The notes: generated by a model from the letters alone, not told the origin. 64,000 nucleotides of DNA from CAZLGM01 sp964623625 (GCA_964623625.1 CAZUUJ010000004.1:1-64000); one strand, 5' to 3'; shown: positions 53,278 to 63,825, numbered from the stretch's first letter. Translations and numbers: made by a program.

Positions 53278-55887
53278 ATGAGTCGTATTGTATTGGGCAG
53301 ATTATCTTTTCTTATTTGTCTCTGCCTAGCTGTATTTTTATATCCTGAAGCCGGAATTGCTGTGGAACGCATCCAGGATTTTAAAAGTGTTATCCGGATA
53401 AACAGGGATGCCACCATTACCGTTACTGAGACCATTACTGTACATGCCGAGGGTGTAAACATTAAGCGCGGTATTTATCGCGATCTGCCCTTGATGCAAA
53501 CCAATGCTTACGGAACTGATTATGCAGTAATCGTTGATGTCCAAACTGTGCGTCGCAACGGTCATCCCGAGCCACATTTCACAAAAATCGGTACTCAATA
53601 CTTACGGTTATACATCGGGGAAAAAGATGTTTTTCTTGAATCAGGTATCCACATCTATGAGATTACCTATGTTGTCGGCCAACAGATAGCCTTTCTGCAG
53701 CAGTATGACGAGCTTGCCTGGAATGTGACAGGCAATGAGTGGAGCTTTCCTATTGATTCAGTACAGGCAGAAGTAAGATTACCGTCAGGAATTTCACCTC
53801 TTCAGCAGAGTGCGTACACAGGAAGGCGGGGGGAGGCAGGGAAAGATTATTCTGTCAGCAGCAACCGGCAGGGCAGCATTGTTTTTACTGCAACGCGCCA
53901 ATTGGCAAGAGGTGAAGGCTTGACTATAGCAGTTGCCTGGCCTAAGGGAATTGTGGAAAAACCCGCTTATCTGCCACAGCATGAACCGCCAAAAGAACGT
54001 ATTCTGAATTATGATTCCCATGTGGTGGTGATGGGAGATGGCCGCCTCAATGTTACTGAGTCAATACGGGTGATTTGCAGTGCGGAAGGAATATACGGTG
54101 GTCTCTGGCGTCACTTCACCAAGTATCGTGAATCGTCTTACACAGGAAATCGTGGACGATCTGTAAAGCGGATTATCAAAGTGGTCAAGACAGGTATGGA
54201 TGGTGACCCGGTACCTTTTAAGATAACGCAATCAGCATATACGCTGTATGTCCACTGGGGACCGCAAACAAGATATATTGAACCGGGCATCCATCTATTT
54301 ACTCTCAGCTATACGGTGGAGAGGCAAATTGACCGACAGTCCGAAGGGGAATTTCTCTATTGGGAGGCTCAGGGATATGGCTGGTCTTTCCCGCTGGAAA
54401 AAGCACAACTCACCCTCGAATTTCCTTCCGGAGCACGTATCATCAAATCAGCCGGTGGAAAGGGAAAGGCTGCTTCCCATGAGGATAAGCAGGTTATTGA
54501 CCGTCTTTCTGCCGAAAAGATCCAAATTCGTTCCGCATCAATATTAACAACCGGAAAGAGCCTGGTTGCCCGACTTGTCTGGCCACCGGCAACGTTTTCC
54601 GAACCCTCCTGGTTCCAGAGGTTGCACTACTCCATTTTGGATTATGTTTACACCTACCTTGGGGGGCTCTTCCTGTTGGTAACGTTTGTTTATTATCTCC
54701 TTGTTTGGCATCGCAGAGGCCGAGATCCTGAAAAAGGGACTGTTATTCCTCTTTTTAAACCGCCGGAGAATTTATCACCTGCAGCAGTACGCTTCATTGA
54801 TCAACGGGGAGAGGACAACACGCTGTTGTCTATTTCAATTTTAAATATGGCGGTGAATGGGTGGCTGCGTATTAAAGAAGAGAAGGAAGAAGAATACATT
54901 CTTGAACGTCTTGATGGCTCCAAAAACCAACTGGCCCCAGAGGAGGAGGCAGCATTTGATCAACTTTTTAAATCTGGAAAAACCCTTGAGATGCAATCAA
55001 ATAATTACAGCAGATTCAGGGCGGCAAGAAAAGCGCTGAATAAAGGTCTGGAAGAGAACTTTGGAGGAGCAAATTATTTTTCTAACAACTACCTGTGGAT
55101 ATTTTTTGGTGCCTTACTCTCACTGATACCGATGGGACTGGTGACCATGGATGCCTCCAGATTGGAGTTCGGTATTTTTTTAGCAGTCGCCTTGGCGCTT
55201 TGTTCAGGTGCTGCCAGTATCATTGGCTATTTTACAATCCAGGCATGGTCTCAGCTTCTGGCAGGTCACGCCCGTCTCTTTGGTGTTCTTGTATTGACCT
55301 TTCTTTTAGCCTTTCCTATTCTGGGTCTGGAATTTGTGCTTATCAAAGCCTACGCAGGACTCATGCCCATTGTTGGGTTGATTCTTTTTCTTCTGTCTCC
55401 GGTTCTTGTGGCCATTTTTTTTCAGCTACTGCGAGCCTATTCAGTGAAAGGCAGAAAGATCATGGATGGTATTAAGGGATTTGCCTTATACCTTAAGACC
55501 ACGGAAGAAGGCAGGCTCCAATCCATGAATCCGCCTGAGAAAACGCCTGAATTGTTCGAAAAATTTCTTCCATACGCCCAGGCTCTGGAACTGGAACTCG
55601 CATGGTGCAATCAATTTGCCCGTGTTCTCAAAGAGGCATCTCAGACTCCCGGCGCCGGCTATACACCTGGATGGTATCAGGGAACAGTATGGCATCCGGA
55701 GAAAAGCACATTCTTTATGGAGGATTTCTCAGGCCGGTTCAGAAGTTCATTATCTTCTGCTGCAAGCGCGCCCAGTTCAAGATCAGGGTCAAGTGGGAGT
55801 GGGTCCCGTTTTTCAGGCGGCGGTTTTTCCAGTGGTGGCGGTTCCTCCGGTGGCGGCGGAGGTGGAGGTGGAGGCGGTGGCTGGTAG
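53278..55887 (+). CDS. DUF2207 domain membrane protein
   Basis: The protein has about 869 residues from ATG 53278 (MSRIVLGRLSF). A signal peptide is followed by two DUF2207 extracellular beta-rich repeats, each with an IRINRDATITVTETITV or LNYDSHVVVMGDGRLNVTESI start and WSFP. Four or five membrane helices follow (about residues 445-465 and 615-720). The C-terminus ends in a Gly/Ser-rich tail (GGGFSSGGGSSGGGG..W) typical of the family. Function unknown, probably envelope-located. An earlier in-frame ATG at 53236 would spoil the signal peptide. Confidence 0.87.
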   Translation: MSRIVLGRLSFLICLCLAVFLYPEAGIAVERIQDFKSVIRINRDATITVTETITVHAEGVNIKRGIYRDLPLMQTNAYGTDYAVIVDVQTVRRNGHPEPHFTKIGTQYLRLYIGEKDVFLESGIHIYEITYVVGQQIAFLQQYDELAWNVTGNEWSFPIDSVQAEVRLPSGISPLQQSAYTGRRGEAGKDYSVSSNRQGSIVFTATRQLARGEGLTIAVAWPKGIVEKPAYLPQHEPPKERILNYDSHVVVMGDGRLNVTESIRVICSAEGIYGGLWRHFTKYRESSYTGNRGRSVKRIIKVVKTGMDGDPVPFKITQSAYTLYVHWGPQTRYIEPGIHLFTLSYTVERQIDRQSEGEFLYWEAQGYGWSFPLEKAQLTLEFPSGARIIKSAGGKGKAASHEDKQVIDRLSAEKIQIRSASILTTGKSLVARLVWPPATFSEPSWFQRLHYSILDYVYTYLGGLFLLVTFVYYLLVWHRRGRDPEKGTVIPLFKPPENLSPAAVRFIDQRGEDNTLLSISILNMAVNGWLRIKEEKEEEYILERLDGSKNQLAPEEEAAFDQLFKSGKTLEMQSNNYSRFRAARKALNKGLEENFGGANYFSNNYLWIFFGALLSLIPMGLVTMDASRLEFGIFLAVALALCSGAASIIGYFTIQAWSQLLAGHARLFGVLVLTFLLAFPILGLEFVLIKAYAGLMPIVGLILFLLSPVLVAIFFQLLRAYSVKGRKIMDGIKGFALYLKTTEEGRLQSMNPPEKTPELFEKFLPYAQALELELAWCNQFARVLKEASQTPGAGYTPGWYQGTVWHPEKSTFFMEDFSGRFRSSLSSAASAPSSRSGSSGSGSRFSGGGFSSGGGSSGGGGGGGGGGGW

Positions 55888-56092
55888 TTGAGCAGAATGT
55901 AAAAGTGGTCAGCAATTCACTGCACATGGCCCTGATAATAACTGGCAATCTGTAGTAAAGGCTCACTAGGCCTTTCCGTGTTGTTCCGTCAACTCATATT
56001 GACATTGAATAATCTAAATTGTAGTCTTTTTTGACACATCAGGCAGTGGTTCACCACTTCAGAATCTAACTTTTGTTCATGCGGATAAGAGA

Positions 56093-57676
56093 GTGAAAAA
56101 CAGTTTCTTATCATCCATCTCATGGTTCGAAGCCGGAATTGTTACAATACTTCTTCTACTTCTTGCCGTTGATCTTTCCCACACTTCGGAGGCAATTTTC
56201 GCAGGTGACGACGGTAAGTACCTATCCTGGGTCTGGCATCGGATTGAAACCGGACTCTATGCCCCTTTTGCAACTCAAACGAGTCATAAGGCCAACATGA
56301 TACTGGGTGGTGCCAGTTCTCTGTTCCTGCTGGCACCGTTGTCTCTTGGCGCGCCTTTAATAACGACCGCACTGGTCGTAAGTGCTCTGGCATCAGCTAT
56401 TACACTGTGGCTGCTCTATGATTTGGGACGTCTGCTGGAATCTCGTGTCGCCGGCCTGCTAAGTGTCCTGGCTTATCTACCACTGCAGACTACTGATCTA
56501 CGTACACGAGAGTTGATTTTTCTCATTCCCATGTTTCTACTGAGTCTCAACCTTGGCATCCGGCTGATGCGGAACGGCCGTGACACACTCTATATCTGGT
56601 TGACGCTATCAGTGGGCCTTATGATAAATACGCATTATCAGGGTCTGCTTCTTTTGATCGGAATCATTGCCGCCCTCAGTGTTACTTCCAGCAGCCTTCC
56701 TGCCACTCGGGGAATCGTACTGCTCCTGGTCGCAGCCATGGCTGTGATTTTTGCCGCCACTCCGGTTATGGCGCTCTCACGTCTTCCTCTATGGGCTATG
56801 TACACACTGATTGTTTGCATTCTGCTGTGGTCGGCGCTTCCATATACCAATCGACTGGGACCGATACTGTTGGTTATTTCACTTGCGGTTGCCATATTTG
56901 TCGCCCCTGCTGCTGTTCAAGAAGGATTTCGAAGGCTGGTTAATCCTCAAATACCTTACGATCATCTTCAGAAAATATGTCTTACCATTGGGGCAGGGGG
57001 AGGGCTTTTATTATTGGCATCATGGGTCCGCAAAGGTTTTGCCAGAAGAGTTTCAGCCGAAGCCCTGCTCATACCATTGATACTGGTCATTATCGTCCTC
57101 GGCAGCGTCATCCTGAAGCTTATTTTCAACATTTCATGGAGATACTATTTCTGGGAACCGACCTATGCTCTCCTAAGCCTGACTGGTGGGATCGCAGTCG
57201 CGCGTATACTCGTTTGGGTGCAGATAGGCGTCTGGTCCAGACGAGCCGTTTCCGTACTCTTGGTATGTTTGATATTGGTTGCCTCAGGCGAAGGAGTGCA
57301 ACGGCGGATTAACCGCCCAAACCTGCAGGATGAAATGACCCTAGGTGAAGCAAAAGCTCTACTCACAGCGCTGATTGCAGTGGATGGGATTCCCCAGGTT
57401 CATGATCATATTTCAAAATTCAATCGCATTCCTTACAACCTCTCATTATTATATCGTCTTGGCCCCGGAAATACCTATCAGCAAGACCGGGAACTGATTG
57501 CATATCTGGAAAGACCAGGGACTGAAACTGCCCGGCTTGTGTATGAAAAACCCTGGTTGTCTAACCAGCAGATCGGTCGTTACCAGATATTCTGGTTTGC
57601 TGTTGATCCAAATATCGGGGATTCAAAACTTGTTTCGCTCGATGAGGGTTACAGTTTCCAGATGGTCGTACGATGA
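56093..57676 (+). CDS. Multi-pass membrane protein, glycosyltransferase-like
   Basis: This 527-residue protein starts at GTG 56093. About ten hydrophobic segments run from residue 12 to 430, with FAGDDGKYLSWVWHRIETGLYAPF after the first, an Asp-Asp loop reminiscent of the GT-C (family 39/83) catalytic loop DE/DD. The last 110 residues are soluble. It may transfer a sugar from a polyprenyl carrier. Assignment is tentative. Confidence 0.6.
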   Translation: MKNSFLSSISWFEAGIVTILLLLLAVDLSHTSEAIFAGDDGKYLSWVWHRIETGLYAPFATQTSHKANMILGGASSLFLLAPLSLGAPLITTALVVSALASAITLWLLYDLGRLLESRVAGLLSVLAYLPLQTTDLRTRELIFLIPMFLLSLNLGIRLMRNGRDTLYIWLTLSVGLMINTHYQGLLLLIGIIAALSVTSSSLPATRGIVLLLVAAMAVIFAATPVMALSRLPLWAMYTLIVCILLWSALPYTNRLGPILLVISLAVAIFVAPAAVQEGFRRLVNPQIPYDHLQKICLTIGAGGGLLLLASWVRKGFARRVSAEALLIPLILVIIVLGSVILKLIFNISWRYYFWEPTYALLSLTGGIAVARILVWVQIGVWSRRAVSVLLVCLILVASGEGVQRRINRPNLQDEMTLGEAKALLTALIAVDGIPQVHDHISKFNRIPYNLSLLYRLGPGNTYQQDRELIAYLERPGTETARLVYEKPWLSNQQIGRYQIFWFAVDPNIGDSKLVSLDEGYSFQMVVR

Positions 57677-57825
57677 TAAAAGAGAAGAATCAACTGAAAG
57701 AAAAAACTGTCACCGTTTCTGTCATCTCCCTTGAAACAGTTGTTTTTTAGAGCCTCTCCCGAATTTGGTTAAGCCGTAGAGTTGAAAAAAGTGATGAAAA
57801 AATGGAAGGGAGCCAAGTTCCCGGA

Positions 57826-58575
57826 TTATCTGTTCAGCTTTCCTCGGTAGGCGAAATAGATTTGAGCCAGCTCAATAGGAATTTTGGGAAGATAAAGAAA
57901 AGGAATTTTTGAGCCCGGCACATCTGTCCAACGGCTCAAAGGAAGTTCAAACATTATTTTTTCAGCCTTTTGTTTACCTTTAAGTTCGATAATCCGGGCA
58001 ATGATCTCGACATCAAAAAGCCATGAGGAAAAAAAAGGTCTTGAAAAAATATGTACTGCTAGCTCTCTGCGGAATAATTTTGCACCGCATTGGGTGTCAT
58101 AAAACGGTAGTCCGAGAAGAGCACTGACCACCGTTGCTATTATTCGCCCCGGGGCATGTCGATACCATTTACGTTCAATATGTGATCCGATTTTTTTAAT
58201 TCTGGTTCCACACACCAGTTCTTTTCCCGGCTTCTCCTGAAAGCAGGCCTCAAACTCAGGAATTGCCGAAAGAGGTGTTGAAAGATCAGCATCCCAATAA
58301 CCAATGAAATTACTTTGCTTCTGGGTATTGGTTGCCAGGTGGAGAACTCCCTGTCGTACTGCTTCGCCCTTGCCGCAGTTCTTTGCCAATGCCAACAACG
58401 ATATCCGGTTTTCTTCTTTTTCGGCAGATTCGTTGATGATCTGTGATGTATTATCGGAAGAACCGTCGTCTACAAAGAGAAAGACTGTCTCTCTATTCTG
58501 TTTGGCAAAGAAGATGAAAGGATCCATATCCAGCCTCTTTGCTTCATTGTAACAGGGTATGATGATTGTAATCAA
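57826..58575 (-). CDS. Glycosyltransferase family 2 (dolichyl-phosphate glucosyltransferase-like)
   Basis: The 249-residue GT-A enzyme has ITIIIPCYNEAKRLD, FLFVDDGSSDNTSQIINE, LALAKNCGKGEAVRQGV, FIGYWDADLSTPLSAI and DTQCGAKLFRRELA, with no C-terminal membrane helices. The pattern DADLSTPL fits Alg5-like polyprenyl-phosphate glucosyltransferases. It may supply lipid-linked sugar for the nearby membrane enzyme, on the opposite strand. Confidence 0.87.
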   Translation of the reverse strand: MITIIIPCYNEAKRLDMDPFIFFAKQNRETVFLFVDDGSSDNTSQIINESAEKEENRISLLALAKNCGKGEAVRQGVLHLATNTQKQSNFIGYWDADLSTPLSAIPEFEACFQEKPGKELVCGTRIKKIGSHIERKWYRHAPGRIIATVVSALLGLPFYDTQCGAKLFRRELAVHIFSRPFFSSWLFDVEIIARIIELKGKQKAEKIMFELPLSRWTDVPGSKIPFLYLPKIPIELAQIYFAYRGKLNR

Positions 58576-59109
58576 CTTCGGCTATGTGTTGAGTTTATAG
58601 TGGAGGCCAGCACAAAAACTGCTCTGTTGAACCCACCTCTATTTACAGCATTCAGATATTTTGAGGATTACGCATTGGTTGATCGCACTACCGTTAAACG
58701 ACTCCAATTCCCATTGAATGTAAACCTCCAAAGCCCTTGATAATTCCACATGATACTCCAATTCATTTCCTTGTAAAGAAGGGAAGTCATTCAACTGACG
58801 ATTGGAGTAAATTGTGGAACATCTCTGGCCTCCCTGCTTGAAAGAGTTTAACCAGATAAACCACGATTGAGCCGATGTCCTTCATTTGAAAACGAGTAAA
58901 CAACCACGCGTGAAACGCGTTGCTTTCATTCCCGGTATAGCCGGCGGATTTACAGCTTGTGGTAAAACCGCTGCGCAATAATAAAACTAGACTATGGGCA
59001 ATTGTTTGATTAGACAGTTGATATGATTTTGGAGCAATAATGCCAGGGCGAGCCTTTCTGATACATTTTTCAAACTAAATAGAGCTGGTACTCTCAAATA
59101 GCTAAGCTT
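58576..59109. other. Intergenic stretch
   Basis: About 530 bases, probably AT-rich, without a credible gene. A 63-codon minus-strand frame at 58787-58978 has no recognisable family. Confidence 0.4.
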
Positions 59110-59615
59110 ATGAAACAAAATCTAACACTTATCGGCATGCCAGGCGCAGGCAAGAGCACAATTGGTATCATATTGGCAAAAGTTTTAGCATGTGGAATTA
59201 TTGATACTGATGTCTTGACCCAAATAAATCGGCAGAGGTCACTGCAGCAGATCATTGATGAGAGTGACTATCTCAATTTGCGGAAGATTGAAGAGGAGGA
59301 AATACTGAAACTCAATGTTGTCAATCACATTATAGCCACCGGCGGTAGTGCTGTTTACAGTGAAAAAGCAATGTGTCATCTGCAAAACATCTCGACCATA
59401 ACTGTTTAAAAGTAGGATATGAAGAGATTACCAGGAGAATACATAATTATGAAACACGAGGTATTGCAGGCCCTAAGCAGCAGACCTTTAGAGAGCTTTA
59501 CGATGAGCGCCAGGCGTTGTATGAGAAATTCGCCGAACGGGTAATTGAGTGTGCCAAGCTTGATCAGGAAGAAATTGCCCTGGAAATTGCAAATACAAAT
59601 CATCTAAAAGGGACA
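59110..59615 (+). pseudogene. aroK: Shikimate kinase, frameshifted
   Basis: The first 99 residues hold the enzyme's P-loop (MKQNLTLIGMPGAGKSTIG), IIDTDVLTQI, YLNLRKIEEE and IATGGSAVYS, and stop at TAA 59407-59409. The missing second half, LKVGYEEITRRIHNYETRGIA, then FRELYDERQALYEKFAE and IECAKLDQEEIALEI, continues in another frame from about 59400. Together they make a normal 165-residue enzyme for shikimate phosphorylation. One or two bases appear lost near 59403. Either a sequencing error or recent inactivation. The second half runs without a stop into the ACT gene. Confidence 0.8.
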
Positions 59616-59906
59616 ATGATGGGAAAGAGTAAAAAACGTATAATTGTAACTGTGATTGGCAATGATGAAATTGGCATAGTCGCCAAAGTAGCAACTGTGT
59701 TAGCTGAAAACCAAATAAATATCATAGATATTAACCAGAAGATCTTGGGGGATGAAATTTTTGCCATGACCATGTTGGCAGACAGAGTGAGCTCCGAACT
59801 CTCGTTGTCAGAGATTAAATCAAAATTGAATGAGGCTACCAGGCGTTTGTCTGTTGAGGTTACAGTGCAGGATTCTGAAGTATTCCAATATATGCATAGA
59901 GTATAG
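59616..59906 (+). CDS. ACT domain protein (UPF0237 family)
   Basis: The 96-residue protein has KKRIIVTVIGNDEIGIVAKVATVLAENQINIIDINQKILGDEIFAMTMLADR, a complete ACT domain for binding a small ligand, usually an amino acid. These proteins are commonly paired with the UPF0210 protein encoded 6 bases later. It may be translated on its own from ATG 59616 with AAGGG upstream, or as the tail of the upstream kinase because there is no in-frame stop between them. Confidence 0.85.
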   Translation: MMGKSKKRIIVTVIGNDEIGIVAKVATVLAENQINIIDINQKILGDEIFAMTMLADRVSSELSLSEIKSKLNEATRRLSVEVTVQDSEVFQYMHRV

Positions 59907-59912
59907 GGGGAG

Positions 59913-61280
59913 TTGATGGAATTCAGTCACGATGAAATACTCGAAACAGTTGGGATGATAGCCGAGGATAAACTCGATATCAGAACCGTTACCTTGGGAG
60001 TCTCACTGCTTGACTGTTCAGACCCGGATCCTGCTGCCTGTGCCGCCAGGATCCAGGAAAAAATCTTGGAAAAGGGTAACAAGCTCAGTGAAAAGGCTGA
60101 TTTTATTTCAGACCAATACGGTTTACCCATTGTCAATAAAAGGATCAGTTTAACTCCTGTCTCGCAGGTAGTCCCTGTTGCTGATCCCGCTGCTTTTATA
60201 CAGGTTGCTAAGGCCGTCGATCAAGCGGCTGCTGAGATTGGTGTTGATTTTGTGGGTGGTTATACTGCTATGATTCAGAAAGGTGAAACAGACATAGACA
60301 GATCAATGATTGAGGCTATGCCGGAGGTGTTGGCCACTACAGAGCGCTTTTGCGCTTCGGTCATTCTTGCCACAACAAAGGCTGGTATCAACGTTGACGG
60401 CTGTTATGCCATGAGCCGGGTCATGAAAGAGGCCGCTGAGCGTACATCGGACAGAGACGGCATCGGTTGTGCGAAGCTTGTCCTCTTTGCCAATCCTGTC
60501 GAGGACAACCCCTTTATGGCCGGGGCGTACTATGGGGCGGGTGAGAGTGAAAGTGCCATCCTGGTTGGAGTAAGCGGTCCCGGTGCTGTTCGCCGGGCTT
60601 TGCAGAAGCTTGGTCCAGGTGCCGGTCTGGGAGAGGTAGCTGAAACAATTAAAAAGAGCGCTTTTAAGATTACCAGGGCTGGTGAACTGGTCGGTAAGAA
60701 GATTGCCAAAGAACTTGGCGTCTCTTTTGGCAACCTTGACCTATCCTTGGCTCCGACACCCGCTGAAGGGGATTCGGTGGGACAGATCCTGGAAGTTATG
60801 GGACTTGACAGGCCTGGTGCGCCCGGATCGACTGCAGCCCTGATGATGCTTAATGATGCAGTAAAAAAGGGTGGCCTTTTTGCATCATCTTCCGTTGGCG
60901 GCCTTTCCGGAGCCTTCATACCGGTAAGTGAAGATGCCTCTATGATCGAGGCAGCAAAAGTCGGCGCCTTAACCCTTGAAAAATTAGAAGCAATGACCAG
61001 TGTCTGCTCGGTTGGTCTTGATATGATAGCCATTCCCGGTAACACAAGTACCGAGACCCTGGCGGCAATTATTACTGACGAGATGGCCATCGGTTGCGCC
61101 AATAGTAAAACTACTGCGGTTCGAATAATTCCAGCTCCCTTTAAAAAGGTAGGGGATTATGTTCACTTTGGTGGACTTCTGGGTGAGGCCCCGGTGATGG
61201 CTGTGAGCCAGGTGTCAGCAGACACATTCATTCGGCGAGGCGGTCGTATTCCCGCACCTTTACAATCATTGAAGAACTAA
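59913..61280 (+). CDS. PFL-like UPF0210 protein
   Basis: This 455-residue protein has DIRTVTLGVSLLDCSDPDPAACAARI at the start, VDFVGGYTAMIQKG and LLGEAPVMAVSQVSADTFIRRGGRIPAP at the end, which match UPF0210, a family with a pyruvate formate-lyase-like fold. The partner ACT protein precedes it. The true function is unknown. A putative role in amino-acid-related regulation rests only on the pairing. Length is normal. Confidence 0.9.
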   Translation: MMEFSHDEILETVGMIAEDKLDIRTVTLGVSLLDCSDPDPAACAARIQEKILEKGNKLSEKADFISDQYGLPIVNKRISLTPVSQVVPVADPAAFIQVAKAVDQAAAEIGVDFVGGYTAMIQKGETDIDRSMIEAMPEVLATTERFCASVILATTKAGINVDGCYAMSRVMKEAAERTSDRDGIGCAKLVLFANPVEDNPFMAGAYYGAGESESAILVGVSGPGAVRRALQKLGPGAGLGEVAETIKKSAFKITRAGELVGKKIAKELGVSFGNLDLSLAPTPAEGDSVGQILEVMGLDRPGAPGSTAALMMLNDAVKKGGLFASSSVGGLSGAFIPVSEDASMIEAAKVGALTLEKLEAMTSVCSVGLDMIAIPGNTSTETLAAIITDEMAIGCANSKTTAVRIIPAPFKKVGDYVHFGGLLGEAPVMAVSQVSADTFIRRGGRIPAPLQSLKN

Positions 61281-61730
61281 GCAAAATCTGATTACTTCTA
61301 AAACTCAGCTGAAAATGCATTAAACAAATATTGTCATAATACCACCTATTAAGCTTCCGATCTTTCCTGTCAAACCTTCCAATGCAAGGATATAGAATTT
61401 AAAGAGTGGATAAAGGAGAAGTTCATTCCACTACAATTATAAAAAGAATCCACAATCAAAGATACTAGACACAACAGCTGAAAAGGTTATCGGACGTGTC
61501 TGTGATTTTTACAAAAAGACAGAAAGCAGATATCAAATAGAAAAGAAGCTATGGGTAGCTAATAGAAGACTTGATCTTTTTTCACTTCTTATTGATTCTT
61601 TTGGAAGCAAGACTTTCTTGTGGGGTATCATGCAGGCGTACGAGTTGCAATTATATGTCAGATGCTGTGTTCGACTATAACGAATGCCATCAACTCTACT
61701 AAACAGCCCATTTACGGACTGCTATAAATC
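61281..61730. other. Intergenic stretch
   Basis: About 450 bases, with many stop codons in all frames. I cannot identify an element. A short stretch could be a decayed gene but no family is recognisable. Confidence 0.4.
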
Positions 61731-62555
61731 ATGCTGAAACGACTGATAAAAGCTATTCACGGAAGAATCTCCTCTACGCCAGTACCACCTCCACACAAGG
61801 TATCCATATTTGAGGGAGAGTTGATGCGTGATCAATGCGTTCTAATAACCGGTGCTGGTGGTAGGTTGGGACGGGCAATGATCCAAGCTGTTCAGAAACA
61901 GAAAGGCATGGTGTTTTTTACAGAGCAGGACGAAGCATCGGTTGCCAGAACCGAGCAGGCATGCCCCGGCGCCCATGGTTTCATAACCAGCGGCAGAGAT
62001 GTCGAGGAACTTCTTTCGCAATTGGATCAGCGTCAAATAGTACCCCATATGCTGGTTAACAATATCGGCATTTCTGCTGAAAAGACATTCTGGGATGAGT
62101 CGACAGCTGAGTGGGAGAAGATTTTCAAGACCAATGTAATTTTACCTGTAAGCCTTTCCAAGGTTATTGCCAAACGGATGATTGATAGGAAATACTCTGG
62201 CAATATTCTTTTTATCAGTTCGGTTCACCAGGCTTTACCTTCACGATGGCCAAGTTATAGTGCATCTAAAGCAGCCCTTCGTATGGTGATAAAAGAGCTG
62301 GCCATCGAGTTTTCTGGAGATCAGATCCGTGTCAACGGAATTGCGCCGGGCTGGGTAGAGCCTGAAACGCACTACTTCAAAATGGCGTTGTTGGAAAGAC
62401 GTACTATTGATCCCGAATACATTGCCCATGCCGTGGTTTTTTTAGGTTCTTCTGACCTGTCACGGTTTACCACGGGAACTGTGTTGACCATTGATGCTGG
62501 AATGTCCCTTTACAGTGGCCGTACTGTTGTACAGCCTCCTCATCCGGAGAAATGA
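61731..62555 (+). CDS. Short-chain dehydrogenase/reductase (SDR)
   Basis: This 274-residue enzyme from ATG 61731 (or ATG 61824, which has GGGAGAG upstream) has VLITGAGGRLGRAM (the NAD(P)-binding G-rich loop), NNIGIS, the catalytic Ser in LFISSVHQ and Tyr-x3-Lys in YSASKAAL, then VNGIAPGWVEP. The substrate is probably a sugar or lipid intermediate. It is the first gene of a pair, overlapping the next gene by 4 bases. Confidence 0.85.
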   Translation: MLKRLIKAIHGRISSTPVPPPHKVSIFEGELMRDQCVLITGAGGRLGRAMIQAVQKQKGMVFFTEQDEASVARTEQACPGAHGFITSGRDVEELLSQLDQRQIVPHMLVNNIGISAEKTFWDESTAEWEKIFKTNVILPVSLSKVIAKRMIDRKYSGNILFISSVHQALPSRWPSYSASKAALRMVIKELAIEFSGDQIRVNGIAPGWVEPETHYFKMALLERRTIDPEYIAHAVVFLGSSDLSRFTTGTVLTIDAGMSLYSGRTVVQPPHPEK

Positions 62556-63778
62556 TGAGACCCTTACGCTATGGTGTTATCGGTATCCATGGGGTTGGCA
62601 GACACCATGCCCGATGGGCATCCCTTAATCCGGACGTTCAACTGACAGGTATGGCGGACCCGGACACAAGCTCGATTCCCCAAGTGGCTCCAAACGTTTC
62701 TATTTATCAAGATCATCGCCAGCTCATTGATGAGGTAAAATTGGATGCCGTGTCAGTTTGTGTGCCTCATGATAAATTAGCCTCAGTGGCGCGTAGCTGT
62801 CTGCAGCAGGGTATACATGTCCTTGTGGAAAAACCATTGGCCAGACGCATCTCGGAAATTGACGAGTTGATAAAGGCCTCCCGGCAACACGCCTGCCTTC
62901 TGGCAACTTGTTTTCAATATCGTACATATGCTACCGCTCTTAAATTAAAGGAGATTGTCGAAAGTGGGCGACTAGGGACTATCAGACGGGTTCTGTGGAG
63001 CTGGTCTTCCTTTCGAAGCAAGTCTTATTATGAGCGAGACGATTGGCGTAGCACATGGGCCAGAGCCGGAGGTGGTGTCCTGATGAATCAAGTCAGCCAC
63101 GATCTTGATCTCATTTGTTGGCTCTTTGGTCGCGTGGCTTCAGTTTCCGCTCAAATCGGCAATCAGCTTCAGCGTACCCAGCTAGAAGATATCATTAGTG
63201 CGTCGATTCAATTTGAGAGTGGTGTACTCGTAACCTTTCAGGCAACTATTAACCAACCTGAAGCTTATAGCGTGCGCCAAATTGCCGGCGACCGGGGTAT
63301 GCTGGTCATCCAAGATGTTCAAAGTTTAGAGAGGGATAAAGAGGATGTGGTGAAGATCGGACGTTATTCATATCCCAAACACATAGCTGTGCAATCCAGT
63401 CAGCATCATTTCCAATCAGAAATTGAATGGCGGACCATAAAAACGATTAAGTGTCCATGGTGGACTCGAGTCAGGGGATATACACGATTGTCCAAATTGG
63501 GCCATAAAATGATAGGAAAGCGTTATCATCCTCCAATGCGGGGAGGACATCAGGTGATTTTAAACAATTTCTTGGCAGCATGTCGCGGGCAGGCCGATGT
63601 GACGGTGTCGGCTGTATCTGCCCGTCGTACTGTGGAACTGATTAATGCTATAATCTATGCAGCAATCAATCGACAAACAATAGAACTGCCACTTGACCCG
63701 ATTGCCTATGATCAACTTTGGGAAGAACTTTCTTCAGGTAAACGGAGTGTACCGCACTGGCTTGAAAAACAGATGTGA
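62552..63778 (+). CDS. Gfo/Idh/MocA family oxidoreductase
   Basis: The 408-residue protein has an N-terminal NAD(P)-binding fold (LRYGVIGIHGVGRHHARW), VSVCVPHDKLASVARSCLQQGIHVLVEKPLA with the catalytic Lys of the EKP motif, and a C-terminal beta-sheet domain with WSSFRSKSYYERDDWRSTWARAGGGVLMNQVSHDLDLICWLFG. It oxidises or reduces a nucleotide- or free sugar. It starts at ATG 62552 overlapping the SDR stop. The two may act on consecutive steps of one sugar. Confidence 0.88.
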   Translation: MMRPLRYGVIGIHGVGRHHARWASLNPDVQLTGMADPDTSSIPQVAPNVSIYQDHRQLIDEVKLDAVSVCVPHDKLASVARSCLQQGIHVLVEKPLARRISEIDELIKASRQHACLLATCFQYRTYATALKLKEIVESGRLGTIRRVLWSWSSFRSKSYYERDDWRSTWARAGGGVLMNQVSHDLDLICWLFGRVASVSAQIGNQLQRTQLEDIISASIQFESGVLVTFQATINQPEAYSVRQIAGDRGMLVIQDVQSLERDKEDVVKIGRYSYPKHIAVQSSQHHFQSEIEWRTIKTIKCPWWTRVRGYTRLSKLGHKMIGKRYHPPMRGGHQVILNNFLAACRGQADVTVSAVSARRTVELINAIIYAAINRQTIELPLDPIAYDQLWEELSSGKRSVPHWLEKQM

Positions 63779-63825
63779 TCTTAACCTACCCATTACTGGT
63801 GTAAGCGATTCCTAAGGAAGATACA

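Noticed and set aside
58787..58978. 63-codon minus-strand frame that might be a transposase remnant
   Set aside because: No transposase motif or terminal inverted repeats could be found.
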